A stretch of 64,000 nt of DNA, from the NCBI GenBank assembly GCA_050084985.1, contig JBITNC010000002.1, positions 5,084,001-5,148,000 on the forward strand, written 5' to 3'. Under the pieces are notes generated by a model. The model was not told where the DNA came from, did not search any database, and worked only from the letters and a program-made list of their open reading frames with translations. Source of the stretch: Nageia nagi (taxonomy: Eukaryota; Pinophyta). Positions 24,201 through 35,204 of this stretch are shown here, piece by piece (positions within the stretch are counted from its first letter, which is position 1; every line of letters starts with the position of its first letter). Position numbers and translations under genes: made by a program.

Positions 24201-24333
24201 TATTCCCTATTAGAAAATATGCTTTCAAATCTTTTATCCTCTGATTTTACAAATTTAAAGGTACATTTGGTAGAGTCCAAGTACAAATGCTACTCAATTA
24301 GAACTTGTGGCAAAATAGGTTCAATTCTTGGAA
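21253..24333. other. Intergenic region between convergent genes
   Basis: This stretch of about 3.1 kb lies between the lipase stop (21252) and the YGGT-protein stop (24334 on minus). It should hold both 3' UTRs and polyadenylation sites. I see purine-rich tracts (about 22770-23180) but no supported gene or mobile element. Confidence 0.6.
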
Positions 24334-24882
24334 CTAACCATTCTGCTGAGAAATAAGAACAAGGAGCCCTTGTTGACCAAGCAAAGTTTCATTCAAGAAA
24401 CTAATTATGGCAAACCACACAACAGGAGAGACATCGACTCCAGCAACAGGAGGAATTACCTTTCGAGTAGGACTAAGAAATGGTTCTGTTGGTACATAGG
24501 CTATTAAATAAGGAAACTTTCCCACAGGGAGTTGAGGATACCAGGACATTACTATCCTCACGATGAAGAGAATATTGAATGCCGAAAACAGAGGGCCTAA
24601 TATATTTATTGCAAGTTTTGTTGTTGATGGGTCTAATTCACCAAGCATAATTCTATGGATGCTTCCTGCCATATCATCCTCTCCAAAGAGAGGTGCTGCA
24701 CGAGCCATATCAGAAAACGATAGTCCAGAGTGAACAATACTAATTCCCAGTAGAATAGCCATATTTTGGAATGAAGCATTCTTCGTCTTACTGCCCTTTG
24801 CTGGTCTTTTTCCAGTTCCCTTGATAAAATGTAATGGAAAGCTCCAACATCTGATCAAATGACTGCTTTTCACATGGTATTT
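24334..24882 (-). CDS. CCB3: YGGT-family chloroplast protein, CCB3-like, last exon (partial gene)
   Basis: The frame ends at TAG (24334-24336). On minus it is preceded at 24882 by a good 3' splice site (TTGGTTTTATTGGCAG), so this is most likely the last exon; the 5' exon was not found. About 182 residues follow. A basic, transit-peptide-like start is followed by a first hydrophobic segment, a likely A-R-A-A processing region, then L-D-P-S-T-T-K-L-A-I and the YGGT core. That core has two membrane segments: one includes R-I-V-M-S-W-Y-P, the other follows R-K-V-I-P-P-V-A-G-V-D-V-S-P-V-V-W-F. The P-P-x-x-G-x-D-x-S-P motif is diagnostic of YGGT proteins, and V-V-W-F with a Q-G-L-L-V-L tail fits CCB3 better than YLMG1. 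CCB3 helps attach haem c(i) to cytochrome b6 in thylakoids. The family call is firm and the paralogue call fairly so. Confidence 0.85.
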   Translation of the reverse strand, partial: KYHVKSSHLIRCWSFPLHFIKGTGKRPAKGSKTKNASFQNMAILLGISIVHSGLSFSDMARAAPLFGEDDMAGSIHRIMLGELDPSTTKLAINILGPLFSAFNILFIVRIVMSWYPQLPVGKFPYLIAYVPTEPFLSPTRKVIPPVAGVDVSPVVWFAIISFLNETLLGQQGLLVLISQQNG

Positions 24883-26062
24883 CTGCCAATAAAACCAAGA
24901 GAAGTTATATAATCTGGTAATGCCTAAAACAGTATCTCATAAGTAATTGGTAAGTAGAACATTATCAACTCATGTTAGGGGAGTTGGGAAACAAGTGGGT
25001 GTGTAGAAACTCAAATGATGTAAATGTGGTTCCAAGTTCAAATCCCACCCCCTACATGTTGGTGATGTCTCAAATATGAAATTTAGATGGCGGAAATCAT
25101 TCCACAGCCAAAAAAGGTTTGGGGCCCTTTCAAAAACCCTTCCAACCAATATCAAAATAAAATTGGGAAATAGAACATTACAAGTTGTGAGCTGCATAAA
25201 TTCAAAATGCTGGAAGTAAAAGGTCTTTAAGGTTTTTAATAAGAATTATAAAACATAAAACACATGAACCAAAACAGTTACAAATTATTATTCATCCAGA
25301 ATAAACCGATAAATTCAATGCAGTCATACAATGCAATAGCTTTTTTAAAGCATTTCTTCCAATCCAGAATAAACCAATGAATTTAATGCAGTTATATATT
25401 ATAATGGCTTTGTGAAATATTTGTTTTTACTTTTTACATTTCTTCTAAATTATACAACTAATTTGAACTAAGGATCCTTTTCAGAAAGTACACTCTGAAA
25501 ATTTCAATCTGGACCTACCATAGGTTAAATGACAAGATTCCTTGCATTTAGTCAAAATTCTAAGCCTTGATCTTATGTAATTCTGAATCACTTTTGGTAT
25601 TGTATTTAAAAATATCCTGTAACCAAACAATGAAGAAGAGAAAATTTAATTTCGTCTAAAACATCTTGTATCATGGTTCATTGTTTTTGGTCCCACTGAC
25701 CTACTTGGATCATTCGTCAGCATTAATAATATTTATTTCTTTATTGTAGGTTTTGGCATATCTCAGTGGTTGTTTTTGTCTCGAGTTGATCAACATTAGG
25801 ATTGGACTTTGGCAGGTTACACAAGAAATTTCACACAGATCAACACTATTTTGACTGAGATATTGCAAAAGCTATCTTGGGGAGTGCCCAATCTCTGGAG
25901 GGTTATTAGGGAACCACACAAGGAGTTTTTATTTCAAATTTCATCTCATTTTGACTAAGTTATTATGATTTATGATGCATAAATGCTTTCCAAGAAGGAT
26001 GTTAGTAAAAGTTTTAGAGCCGAAACCCATTCTTGAAAAGCTTGTGAAGAATTCAGGGGACT
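24883..26062. other. Upstream side of the CCB3-like exon, probably intron
   Basis: No second exon with a convincing transit-peptide start and donor site was found. A minus-strand frame at 24970-25197 with W-D-L-N-L-E-P-H looks like dispersed-repeat sequence rather than an exon. Nothing else is recognisable. Confidence 0.4.
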
Positions 26063-27200
26063 TGTAATGTCCCTAAAATTCCCAACTTTGTAAATAAATA
26101 AATTTTGCTTGTGAATTTCGAAGTTAGGGTTTGTAGGATGGGACGTCCACCATTGGAGTCCATTTTTGTGTGTTTGGATTGTGATTTTGTACAGCTATGA
26201 TGGATAATGAGGGACGTTGGCTTTGTGGAAGGCTGGAAACCATATTTTGATGACCATTTTGGATCCCTAGCCACCCAAGAATGCAACTTTGGTGTATTGA
26301 GCTCTCCTAGCTTGGACGTTGGGGCTTTGGAGAGTCTTTTTCTTTGTTGTGTGGGTCCCAACATTACTTAAGTGATTTTTAAGTTGTTTTGATGAGGTTA
26401 AATCGCAGCCATCAAATTTGATAATTGATCAAGGGCCAAGATCTAAGCTATCTTTAGGGTTATCATTATAAGAAGTGATGTTTTAATATCAGCCATCAAA
26501 GAAGATCAATGGCTAAGATTTATTCTCTTATTGAGCTGTGATATAAAAGAAATTAGGGTTCCATTTGCAAAGTAGTTTTTGGAGAATATTGGAATTTTGG
26601 AAGGACTTAGCTATAGCTAGCTAGTTCTTTGGCTCTTACATTTTGCAGGAGATTATTTGAGGTTCCCATTGGAATACTTCCAATGGAGGCTAGAAGGATA
26701 AACCCTAAAGCTATCTACCCATTGAAGAGACAGATCTGTCCAAGGTCTGCAATTGTGCTTGCATGTTTTGTAAGTGAGGGTTTTGACACCTTTTTGACAT
26801 CAGTTCAGGGTTGATTGAGTTCATAAGAGGAACACTTAGTTGGAAAGCACAGTTCAGTCCAGATTTTGCAGTCGAGAGAGGACGTCCAGCTTGGGCGGTC
26901 ACTTTGTGATCAGATTTTCTGATATTTTGCGCTAGGGGCAACGTTCAGCTCATAGAGACAATTTGATATTTTGTGGTTGTTGATTACTGTTGTTTTGGCC
27001 ATAGTTTGGTCAGATTTTGATGCTGTTCCTGTTGTTATGATTTCCTGTTTACAAAATTATAAAAAAAACAAAAAAATCAGAGTTTGGTGTTTTGCTATTT
27101 TTGCTATTTTTGCGTATGTGTGTTTGGTAGTTTACAGGAATCTCATCTTTGCGCTGTTCTATTTGAGACTCTCTTGATCTGCAAAATTGTTGATCAGATG
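26063..27200 (+). mobile_element. Probable LTR start, family of the outer element
   Basis: TGTAATGTCCCTAAAATT at 26063 follows AGGGGACT, closely resembling the polypurine tract/LTR junction at 7365-7390 (GGTGGACT then TGTAATATCCCC). Downstream are GGACGTCCACC, GGACGTTGG and GGACGTCCAGC sites and a TATA-like GATATAAAAG near 26550, all in the style of the LTRs at 2600 and 7379. The right end was not defined, so the end coordinate is approximate. It may be a 3' LTR whose element body to the left has decayed. Confidence 0.45.
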
Positions 27201-27954
27201 TTTGTCCCTCTATAAGCCACATTAAATGAGAGTTTCTGATTTCAAATGCAGTTTCGGAAAGCTTTTAAAAAATTTAGGAAAGGTGGAGTGCTCTTCTTAT
27301 CACGTCTGCAATTCAAGCTGGCAGAAATAAGTATTTTGACCTCTTACCCTTGACTCCAGCCTGAACTTTTAATGGGCAGATTTCGCACAGGAACCCTTCT
27401 GAGCTCAATTGTTTTTTAAACCACATACTTTCAATATCTGTGTGCTTCCATTTTCATGCCAAAATGTACTCCTTCAGAGGGAATAAGAGGCTTCATGGGC
27501 CTAGTAATTACCACTCTTGTAAGCGCCAACTGCAAAATCTCCTTATACATCTGGATGGTCAATGTATGTTGACAGACAGGAATCCCAATAGTCTAGAAGC
27601 ATTGTGAATAACAAGGTTAACAATCAAGCACATGCCTTGTTGCAAACTAGCTTTGCATAATAATGTGGAAACTTTGGATGTTTTGGAAGAAAGTCTTGTG
27701 GCAATCCTTCCATATGGAATCTTGTACCCTCTCCAAATTCAACCAAACATGAAACCAATATCGCTTGCTCTTCCACAAAGTACTATGAGATTGAGGAGAT
27801 TCAATCTGCTATTGAGATTGGTGATTCTAGTTCTTGTTTTGAGGATTCATCTTTTAAGCATGATTGGGCATGAGAATAGTATACATTTTACTCCTAACAC
27901 CTATTTCAACTCCTTCTATGTATGGTGTGTGGAATGTCTCTAGTGATAATGGTT
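27201..27954. other. Unassigned stretch
   Basis: No supported gene, RNA or mobile element. Short open frames on both strands lack any recognisable motif. Confidence 0.4.
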
Positions 27955-28090
27955 TCTACTCCAAACCTTTGGGTCCTCGACAAACTTTGAGACCGCTCAT
28001 AAGGATTGTTGTGTTGAAGAAATGCTTTGTAAAGCAAGTATGAGCTGAGAAGAAAATTAGGTAGAAAAGCACAACAATGTAAAAGGATAT
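27955..28090. repeat. Left copy of direct repeat flanking the copia element
   Basis: The words AAACTTTGAGAC, ATTGTTGTGTTGAAGAAATG and AGGTAGAAAAGCACAACA occur here in order. They recur, slightly changed, at 34034-34110 on the other side of the copia element. The copia insertion thus sits between two related copies of the same host repeat. Confidence 0.75.
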
Positions 28091-28299
28091 TGTCAGATCG
28101 AACTCCATGTTTATATATTGAAAGAGAGAATTAAGGATCTTACATTTGAGTGTATTATTTATAGATATGGATGGAGAGGTTATATGAACCAACTCCCAAA
28201 CTACCTGTGGGATTAATGTCCCCATTAAAACAAATAGAAATCTATCTAACTATTACAACACAACCCCTATTAGATTAGTGCTGTTAACATTCCTCCCTT

Positions 28300-29796
28300 T
28301 AATCTAAAGGGGTTGATGTAATTCCGAGCATTTGTCTGAATTTCTCGAACTTCACTCTTCCAAGCACCTTGGTGAAAATGTCTGCTGTTTGGTCTTCAGT
28401 AGAACAATGTTTCAATCAAATTGTTTTGACTTCAACATAATGTCGAATCAAATGATACTTCGTGTTGATGTGTTTTGTTCAATCATGAAACTTGGGATTC
28501 TTAGCTAACTTGATTGTAGAAGTATAGTCAATTAGAAGCGGAGTGGGAAGCACTTGTTTCTCCTACAAATCTTCAAGTATCTTCCCAAGCCACACAATCT
28601 CCTTTGTTGCCTCTATTGCAGCCACATACTCTTCCTCAGTAGTGGAATTTGGTGGAACAGATTGTTTTCGTGATCTCCAGGAAATAACTGTTGATCCAAG
28701 ACTTATAAGATATCCTGGAAGTAGAAACTCCTTTCTCCTTATCACCATCAAAGTCTAAATCAGAATATCCTATCAATTTGAAGTCTCTCACTTTTGAGTA
28801 TTTGAGACCAAAATCATGAGTTCCTTTTAAATATTGAAGGACTCTTTTCGCTGCTACCCGATGGCCTTCACATGGTTGGTGCATGAATTGAGAAAGAATT
28901 CCAACCACAAATGAAATATCTGGTTTGGTAGTGGTTAGATAAATGAGACTTCCAATTAGTTGTCTATATTTTGTAGCATCTTTGAATTGATTCCCCTCAA
29001 TTGATGTCAATTTCAAGTTCTATTCCATTGGAGTAGAAAGTGGTTTACAATCTGTCATACCAAACTTACTCAACAATTCTCCAACGCATTTCTTTTGAGA
29101 AACAAATATGTAGTGCGGCGCTTGAGTCACTTCAACACCCAAATAGTAATGAAGATAACCCATATCAGTCATTTCAAAACCCTTCTTCAAATCTTGTTTC
29201 ACTGATGCAATGAAACATTCAGGCTGAATCATGTACACATTTTCTTTTAGATCACCATTCAAAAATGCAGACTTCACATCCATTTGATGCATCTTCCATC
29301 CATGCTGAGCAGACATAGCTATCAAAGACCAAATAGTTGCCCATTTAGCAGTAGGAGCAAACGTCTCATCATAATCAATGCCTTCCTTCTGTGCATAGCC
29401 CTTAGCCACAAGCCTCGCCTTGTGTTTGTCAAGTGAGCCATCAAATTTGTATTTATTTTTATAGACCCACTTGCAACCAATTGGTTTGGTTCTGTATGGA
29501 GGATCTACCAACTTCCAAGTTTCATTCTTGATTAGGGTATCATACTCCTTTTTCATGGCTTCTATCCATTCATCATGAGGAATTGCCTCTTTGAAGGAAG
29601 TTGGCTTGAAATCAGCAGAAAAGTTCAATTCCGTATCAAAATTACAATTTATGTCTTCACTAGAAAGGCCATCATCAACTACATCATCTAGAATTGAACC
29701 TTCTAAGTTTCTATTTTCTTGTCTAGCCCAATAGGAACTTCTTTTTCTAGTCTTCCCTATTTCATCAGGTTTAACCATATCAAAAGTTCTTTCCAA
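28300..29796 (-). pseudogene. Copia RT-RNase H, catalytic centre deleted
   Basis: The RT begins with A-I-P-H-D-E-W-I-E-A-M-K-K-E-Y-D and continues W-V-Y-K-N-K-Y...D-K-H-K-A-R-L-V-A-K-G-Y-A-Q-K-E-G-I-D-Y, then [13 protein letters not shown]. At about 29200 the chain passes from Q-P-E-C-F-I-A-S straight to V-K-Q-D-L-K-K-G-F-E-M-T-D-M-G-Y-L. In copia elements roughly 100 residues containing Y-V-D-D lie between these blocks, so the polymerase active site is missing. After a stop the connection and RNase H follow, with G-S-L-I-Y-L-T and E-E-E-Y-V-A-A-I-E-A-T-K-E. A frameshift separates them. Confidence 0.9.
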
Positions 29797-30087
29797 CCAC
29801 TTTGGTATTTTGTGTGTTTTACCTAGTTGCTCACACGGCTAAGGAGGAACTTGATTGCCATCAATACTCAACCGTCCAATCCCAGCAATCACATCATCCA
29901 ACTGGTTCGCAGGTAATGACACTGATGAAGTAGAAGAAATGGTTGAAGAGGGAGTTTGTTCTTCGAGAACAAGTTGCAAAGATTCCAAAGATTGGTCCAA
30001 TATAGGTATCCCCCCTTCAAGATTTGGAATCTCATAATCTGCTTCAAAATAATGCTTCCCACGAGTAAACCGATCAAGGTGTTCAAG

Positions 30088-31250
30088 CTATCGTTCAACA
30101 ACATTGTCGCCTTTGGAAATTTCAAGAAACACATCTTTGGCAAAGAGAAACTTCTTGTTTACCTCATCATAAAGCTTGTATCCTTTGGTTTTATCTGAAT
30201 ATCCCCAAAAAATACACTTGCGACTCCTAGCTCCAAGCTCGGTTCGTTGTTCCTTAGGAATGAGCACATAACATGTGGAACCAAAAATCCTAAGATGTGC
30301 ACTGAAGGAACTTGACCAAACCACAACTCAAATGGAGTCTTGTTTTCAAGAGCATGAGAAGGAGATCTATTTCTCAAGTAGACAGTACATTGAATTGCAT
30401 CACCCCAAAACATTAATTTCATATTCTTGAAAAACAACATAGCATGGACCATATTCAAAGAGTGCGATTCGTATGCTTAGCAACACCATTTTGTTGAGGA
30501 TTATGAGGAACAATAGTCTGATGTTTGATGCCATGTTGGTGTAAATAAGCAATAAACTCAATACAAGAATATTCCCCCCATTGTCAAAATGTAAAGTACC
30601 TATACGAGTTCGGGCTTCATTTTCAACACCAACATGAAATTCTTTGAATTTGGAAAAAGCATCAAACTTATGTTTCAACAAATAAACCCAACACATCTAT
30701 GAAAGTCATAAGGTATTTGTTGCCAGCTGCAGAAGGAACGGGAAATGGACCACACAAATAAGAGTGGATGAGTTCAAGTTTCCTAGTGGCTCTCCAAGTA
30801 GAAGTGGGAAAAGGTTGCTTGTGATGCTTACCTAGGATACAGGCTTCACAAGGGTCAATGTTCCTAGGAATAGTAGGCAAACCAGAAAATCCTCACTTTT
30901 TCAAAAGACGAAGATCATCAAAATTAAAAAGCCCAAATCGTGAATGCCATAAAGGACTGGATGATAGAGTACCTTTGTCTTGGTGGGTGAGAAAAGCAAA
31001 GTTCTTTGATCGGATAGCAATCCCCTTGAGCTTCAACTTCTTCTCATCATCAACTCCAATCATCACGATTTGATTATCCACCGAGCGATGAATCTCCACC
31101 TTACCATCAAAGATATGTATAGAATGAACCTGTTGACGAACAAGAACAAGCGAAAGCAAATGCCTCTTGAGCTCAGGAAGATAAAGAACATCTTGGAGAA
31201 CAAAATTTGCAAACCAATATGTCGAAAACTCATATGACATGAAGCACTTG
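30088..31250 (-). pseudogene. Copia pre-integrase and integrase relic
   Basis: Minus-strand frames show L-W-H-S-R-F-G-L-F-N (GAG-pre-integrase), then C-E-A-C-I-L-G-K-H-H-K-Q-P-F-P and H-S-Y-L-C-G-P-F with M-T-F-I-D-V at the start of the integrase core. Further left are H-I-L-G-F/H-L-R-I-F-G-S-T-C-Y and the E-x-G-A-R-S-R-K-C-I-F-W-G-Y box. Several frameshifts (near 30900, 30690 and 30450) break the chain. Confidence 0.85.
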
Positions 31251-31299
31251 TATCAAGCAACCAAGCATCTTGCCAACCGGAAAAAGAAGTATTCACCAC

Positions 31300-32100
31300 G
31301 ACATCTAAGCCAACATTGCACTCAATAATCACAAAATGAGCGGAATTTGCAATCTTAGCTTTATCAGCATCTTTTTTCTCCTGAATCTTTTTCCATGGCA
31401 TCCAGCAAGTAGCAGCATCATGCCCCTTTTTGTTGCATCGAGTACATTGAAGATTCGATTGATCTCCTTTTTCACCTTGACCACCTTGATTTCTACCCCC
31501 TTTGCCTTTGGAGTTCTTTCGTCCTCAACCTCTGTTACTGTTTTCACTTCAAGACGAATCATGAGATGAATGTTTGCCTTTTTGTGCTACACACGCTATC
31601 TCAGAAGAAGAGTCACACATTTTCTTTCCAAAAGCCTTTTCACGTTTTGCAATTCTCAGCTAAGGTGTCAAAAGTGAGCGCCTTTAGTTGTCCACTTGCT
31701 TGCAACGACTCAAGATATGTTGAGTACATAGGGTAGAAGGCTTTGATTAATGTTGCAAGGGCAGTATCAATATTGACACCAGTTGCTGTAATGTCATGCA
31801 TGATCGCTTGTATTTCCGAAATCAACTTCATAGGATCATTATCTATTAACTACAAATTGAATAACTTCAATTGAAGTTGTATTAACTTCAATTCAAAATG
31901 AGAGTCATATAGCTTTTGTAATTTCTTCAATGCATTCCAAGCATCATCAATGGAAGAAATGTGCCTATTTACTTCCTCAGTAATAGAGGTAGCTATCAAA
32001 GCATATGCCTTGCAATTTTTCATATTCCATATTGCAAGTTCTTTTGCGTCTGTGGGTTGAGTGGGAGCAATGTCTCCATCACAAACTCCAATCTAGAAGT
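31300..32100 (-). pseudogene. Copia gag and protease relic
   Basis: Reading right to left, L-E-S-L-Q-A-S-G-Q-L-K-A-L-T-F-D-T-L-A-E (31640-31831) is typical copia gag. A zinc knuckle C-T-R-C-N-K-K-G-H-D-A-A-T-C follows near 31410-31450. The protease reads W-L-L-D-T-S-A-S-C-H-M near 31250, with the catalytic D-[ST]-G-A-S changed to D-T-S-A-S. The Gly-to-Ser change and the frameshifts indicate loss of function. Confidence 0.8.
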
Positions 32101-33782
32101 CATTAAAAATTAGCGTGTGCTTAAGTTTCTAATGCCATTCAGACCAATTGTCCTTACCAGAAAAAACAACACTGATGATACTCACTAATGAATGCATGAT
32201 AACATAATTCTTTAACAAAACTTTTAATTATTGTCCATACCAAAGAAAATTTCAACCCAAAAACACTAAATGCTTTTATTCATCAACTTTCTTTGCTCAT
32301 AAACAGACTTTTAGCAAGAAAGTATAAAGCATTACATTTGATCATGTGCAGTAAGACCCAATTCCACTTCCATGGAAATGCTAGGCAAAATAGGCTCAAA
32401 CTGATGTTTCTTAGTATCATTGGGAATAATAAAGACTTCAGGAGGTTGTGTTGTAGGAGTATAATATTCAGATGACACTTCAATTATCTCGGGAGATGCA
32501 ACTATCACAAGATTATTTTCTGCCACGGATTCTTCCTCAAGTTCACTATCACTAATAATAACTAATTCATGAACATCATGATTATTTGCTTCATTTGTAC
32601 CAAAAGAAGATTCTTCATACATATCTATAGAAGGATCAAATGATATCTAATGTTCAGCAACATAAGTCCTCAATCTATGAAACACCTCTTCAAGACCAAA
32701 ACGTTCCACATCTTGATCAAAATCTCTTGGATTTATGGTCACCAGATACTCTCAGAGTGCATTGTAACAACCTTGAGGATGCATAATAAGTTCTTTATTT
32801 CTCCAAAAAGCTCTCAAAATTTTTCAAAAAAATAATATTATCCCACCAAAAATAAATATTTTAGGGAAATATTATACCTTCAAATTTTATTTCCAAAATG
32901 TAAGTTTAACACCCTCCAAATGAAAATAATGCCTCAAGAAGATTGGAACTTGTGACCTCCTATGAACAAACCAAAAAATTAAACTGGCTGAAATAAATTT
33001 AAATCCAGACTTTAGGCAACATTAAAAATGAAAGTCGTCTGATTAATAGCAAGCAATTTCAACCTTTGAGTCAAATTGGGCAATTTAATTTTTTTACGAT
33101 GACAGGCACCAACAATTGTTTTCAACAGCACCCAACCAATGTTTTTAAAATGCAGAAGCACCTAGGAAAAATATTTTTTAAGACGTTGAAGCACCCAACA
33201 AATATTTTTAAAAACATAGAACAACCTTAGTCATCCAACAATTGAACATTTCACTTTACACTTACTCTACTCACGCTAGTTTTCAAAACGTCAAACAATG
33301 TCTGGCAGGCTGGTGTTTTACAGGCGTTTCATTTGTAGATTGAGTGGAATGTCATATACCACCAGGCTTCCACTACCGTGTCATATTTCCACTGTCAGTC
33401 TCTCAAATCTCCAGCAAATGATAACATCGGGCAAGCAACTTTCAAAACGGAGAACAATCTTGGTAGGCCAACAAAAAAACATATGGCGCATTCACATCTA
33501 CTCACGCCCTCTCATGCCCTCTAGCACCTTGCGCCTTCTTTCTTAATGTAGGCTCCTCTATATTGTCTTCACTTCACTTTTATGCCACGAACATTAGCAA
33601 GAACAGAAATAGATAGCCATATGCGCTTCCTCCATTAAACATTCAACATTCTATGTTTCCTCAGTCTCTCAACAGAGTTCACGCCACCAATTCAATTCTG
33701 ATCTGCAACTACTTCAACAAATTTACACCATTCTTCTCACAGTACGAACATGATAAACTTCATGGAGTTATCTTTCAACATG
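32101..33782 (-). other. Copia 5' region without recognisable domains
   Basis: Between the gag core and the primer site lie 1.7 kb of decayed sequence. A frame at 32332-32622 is acidic (E-E-S-V-A-E, S-D-S-E-L-E-E-E) but matches nothing I know. The stretch probably includes the gag N-terminus and leader, possibly with unrelated insertions. Confidence 0.4.
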
Positions 33783-33992
33783 GCTCTGATACCACTGTCA
33801 AATTGAACTCCATGTTTCTATATTGAAAGAGAGATTAAGGATCTTACATTTGAGTGTATTATTTATAGATATGGATGAAGAGGTTATAAGAACCAACTCC
33901 CAAACTACATGTGGGATTAATATCCCCATTACAACAAATATAAATCTATCTAACTATTACAACACAACCCTATTAGATTAGTGTTGTTAACA

Positions 33993-34589
33993 TATACTTC
34001 ATCCAAATTCAATATCTTTGTTGATGTGGCAACAAACTTTGAGACAGTCATGAGAATTGTTGTGTTGAAGAAATGCAACGATTTGAGAAGCAAATCAAGT
34101 AGAAAAGTACAACATAAAGTTATAAACATATGCTTCATCCGATTTCAACATCTCGCAACATTCATGCATATCCACAAGAATAACACTTCCACACTTATCA
34201 TACTTGTAGATACACAAGAATAAAAGTGATATGATATGAATTCAAAAGTAAACCCAAGCCATTCAAAATGCATAAGCTATAAACCTTCACATAACAAACA
34301 CAAATCCAAAGTGTGTGAACAAAAGAATGTGTGTGGATCATAGTCCTAAATAATTACAATAAGACTATAATGATAAAGGATGATGTGAATCTGCCAAAGG
34401 TGGATGGTATCAATGCACAAACCCTATAAACTTATGGCTCATGTAATAGTGTTAAATAATATAAATATTTTAGTGGGCATGATAAGTGTTTACTAATAAA
34501 AATATATTAGTAGGTACTATGTGTGTATATATATATATAATAAATAGTAATATTTTTTAATTTATTTAAGTATTTAATGCCATAATATT
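33993..34589. other. Repeat-derived spacer with second direct-repeat copy and TA microsatellite
   Basis: It contains the right copy of the direct repeat (about 34034-34110) and two TACTTCATCC/TGCTTCATCC words at 33995 and 34132. A TG/TA microsatellite lies near 34520-34541. No gene is seen. Confidence 0.6.
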
Positions 34590-34832
34590 GATGCTCTACA
34601 TTGTTTGCCAATATTAAATCTCGCATGTTAGTGCATGTGAATCTCAATGTGCTTGGTCCTTTGATGCATAATAAGGCTCTTTGAATGTGCCATGATGCCT
34701 TGATTATCCACAAGTAAAAGTGTGGGACCCTTCTTCCTTCACAACCAAGCTCCTTAAGAACTATTGTAGCCATGTGAACTCCTAAGTCATATGATCCATG
34801 CTTTAGTACTGACTTCCATTGGAGACATAGCA
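34590..34832 (-). pseudogene. Copia RNase H fragment
   Basis: In one minus frame the segment reads N-Q-G-I-M-A-H-S-K-S and T-K-H-I-E-I-H-M-H, the conserved end of copia RNase H (D-N-x-G...K-N-P..H-x-R-T-K-H-I-E). It stops at the junction with the truncated LTR at 34833. It does not belong to the copia element at 28-34 kb, which has its own RNase H, so it is a remnant of another copy. Confidence 0.65.
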
Positions 34833-35204
34833 ACAACTTGTGTCTCTCTCCATTGTGTTGTGCATTGTTTATGTATGTGTGTGTGTCTCTTGTATACTGG
34901 TGTAGGAAGCTTTATTGCATTTGTGGATGTTCAAGCATTCCATATTCATCTATGAGGCATTCGTTGAGGTGCCAAGTGTTGGTGTGTGCCCTAGAGGGAT
35001 GACATCAGGGTGTAGGGGTTGTGTGGAGGCCTTGGGAGGCTCACGTCTACATTGTTGTGTCCTTGGGTGCCCTAAGGGCCCAACGTGGGTGTGTTTGTAT
35101 CATTGGTTGAGGGTTTGAATACCGTAGTAGAGTTGTTTTTGTTGAGGGTGATTTTTGGAACATCACAAGTGGTATCAGAGCCAAGATCTTGCCATCTTGA
35201 GGGA

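Larger units (their letters stand above)
28091..33992 (-). mobile_element. Ty1/copia retrotransposon, defective
   Basis: The LTRs are short: 33796-33992 (5') and 28091-28289 (3'), both TG...CA, with internal TTGAAAGAGAG and TAGATATGGATG words in common. The primer site TGGTATCAGAGC is at 33794-33783 on minus and the polypurine tract ATTAAAGGGAGGAA just before 28289. The gene order gag, protease, integrase, RT, RNase H (right to left) is that of Ty1/copia. Multiple stops and frameshifts, plus loss of the RT active-site region, make it inactive. No clean 5-bp TSD is seen (GATAT left, TATAC right; only TAT overlaps). Confidence 0.92.

Noticed and set aside
24970-25197. 75-residue minus-strand frame considered as the CCB3 first exon
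   Set aside because: It has no transit-peptide character, and the W-D-L-N-L-E-P-H type sequence looks like a dispersed repeat.
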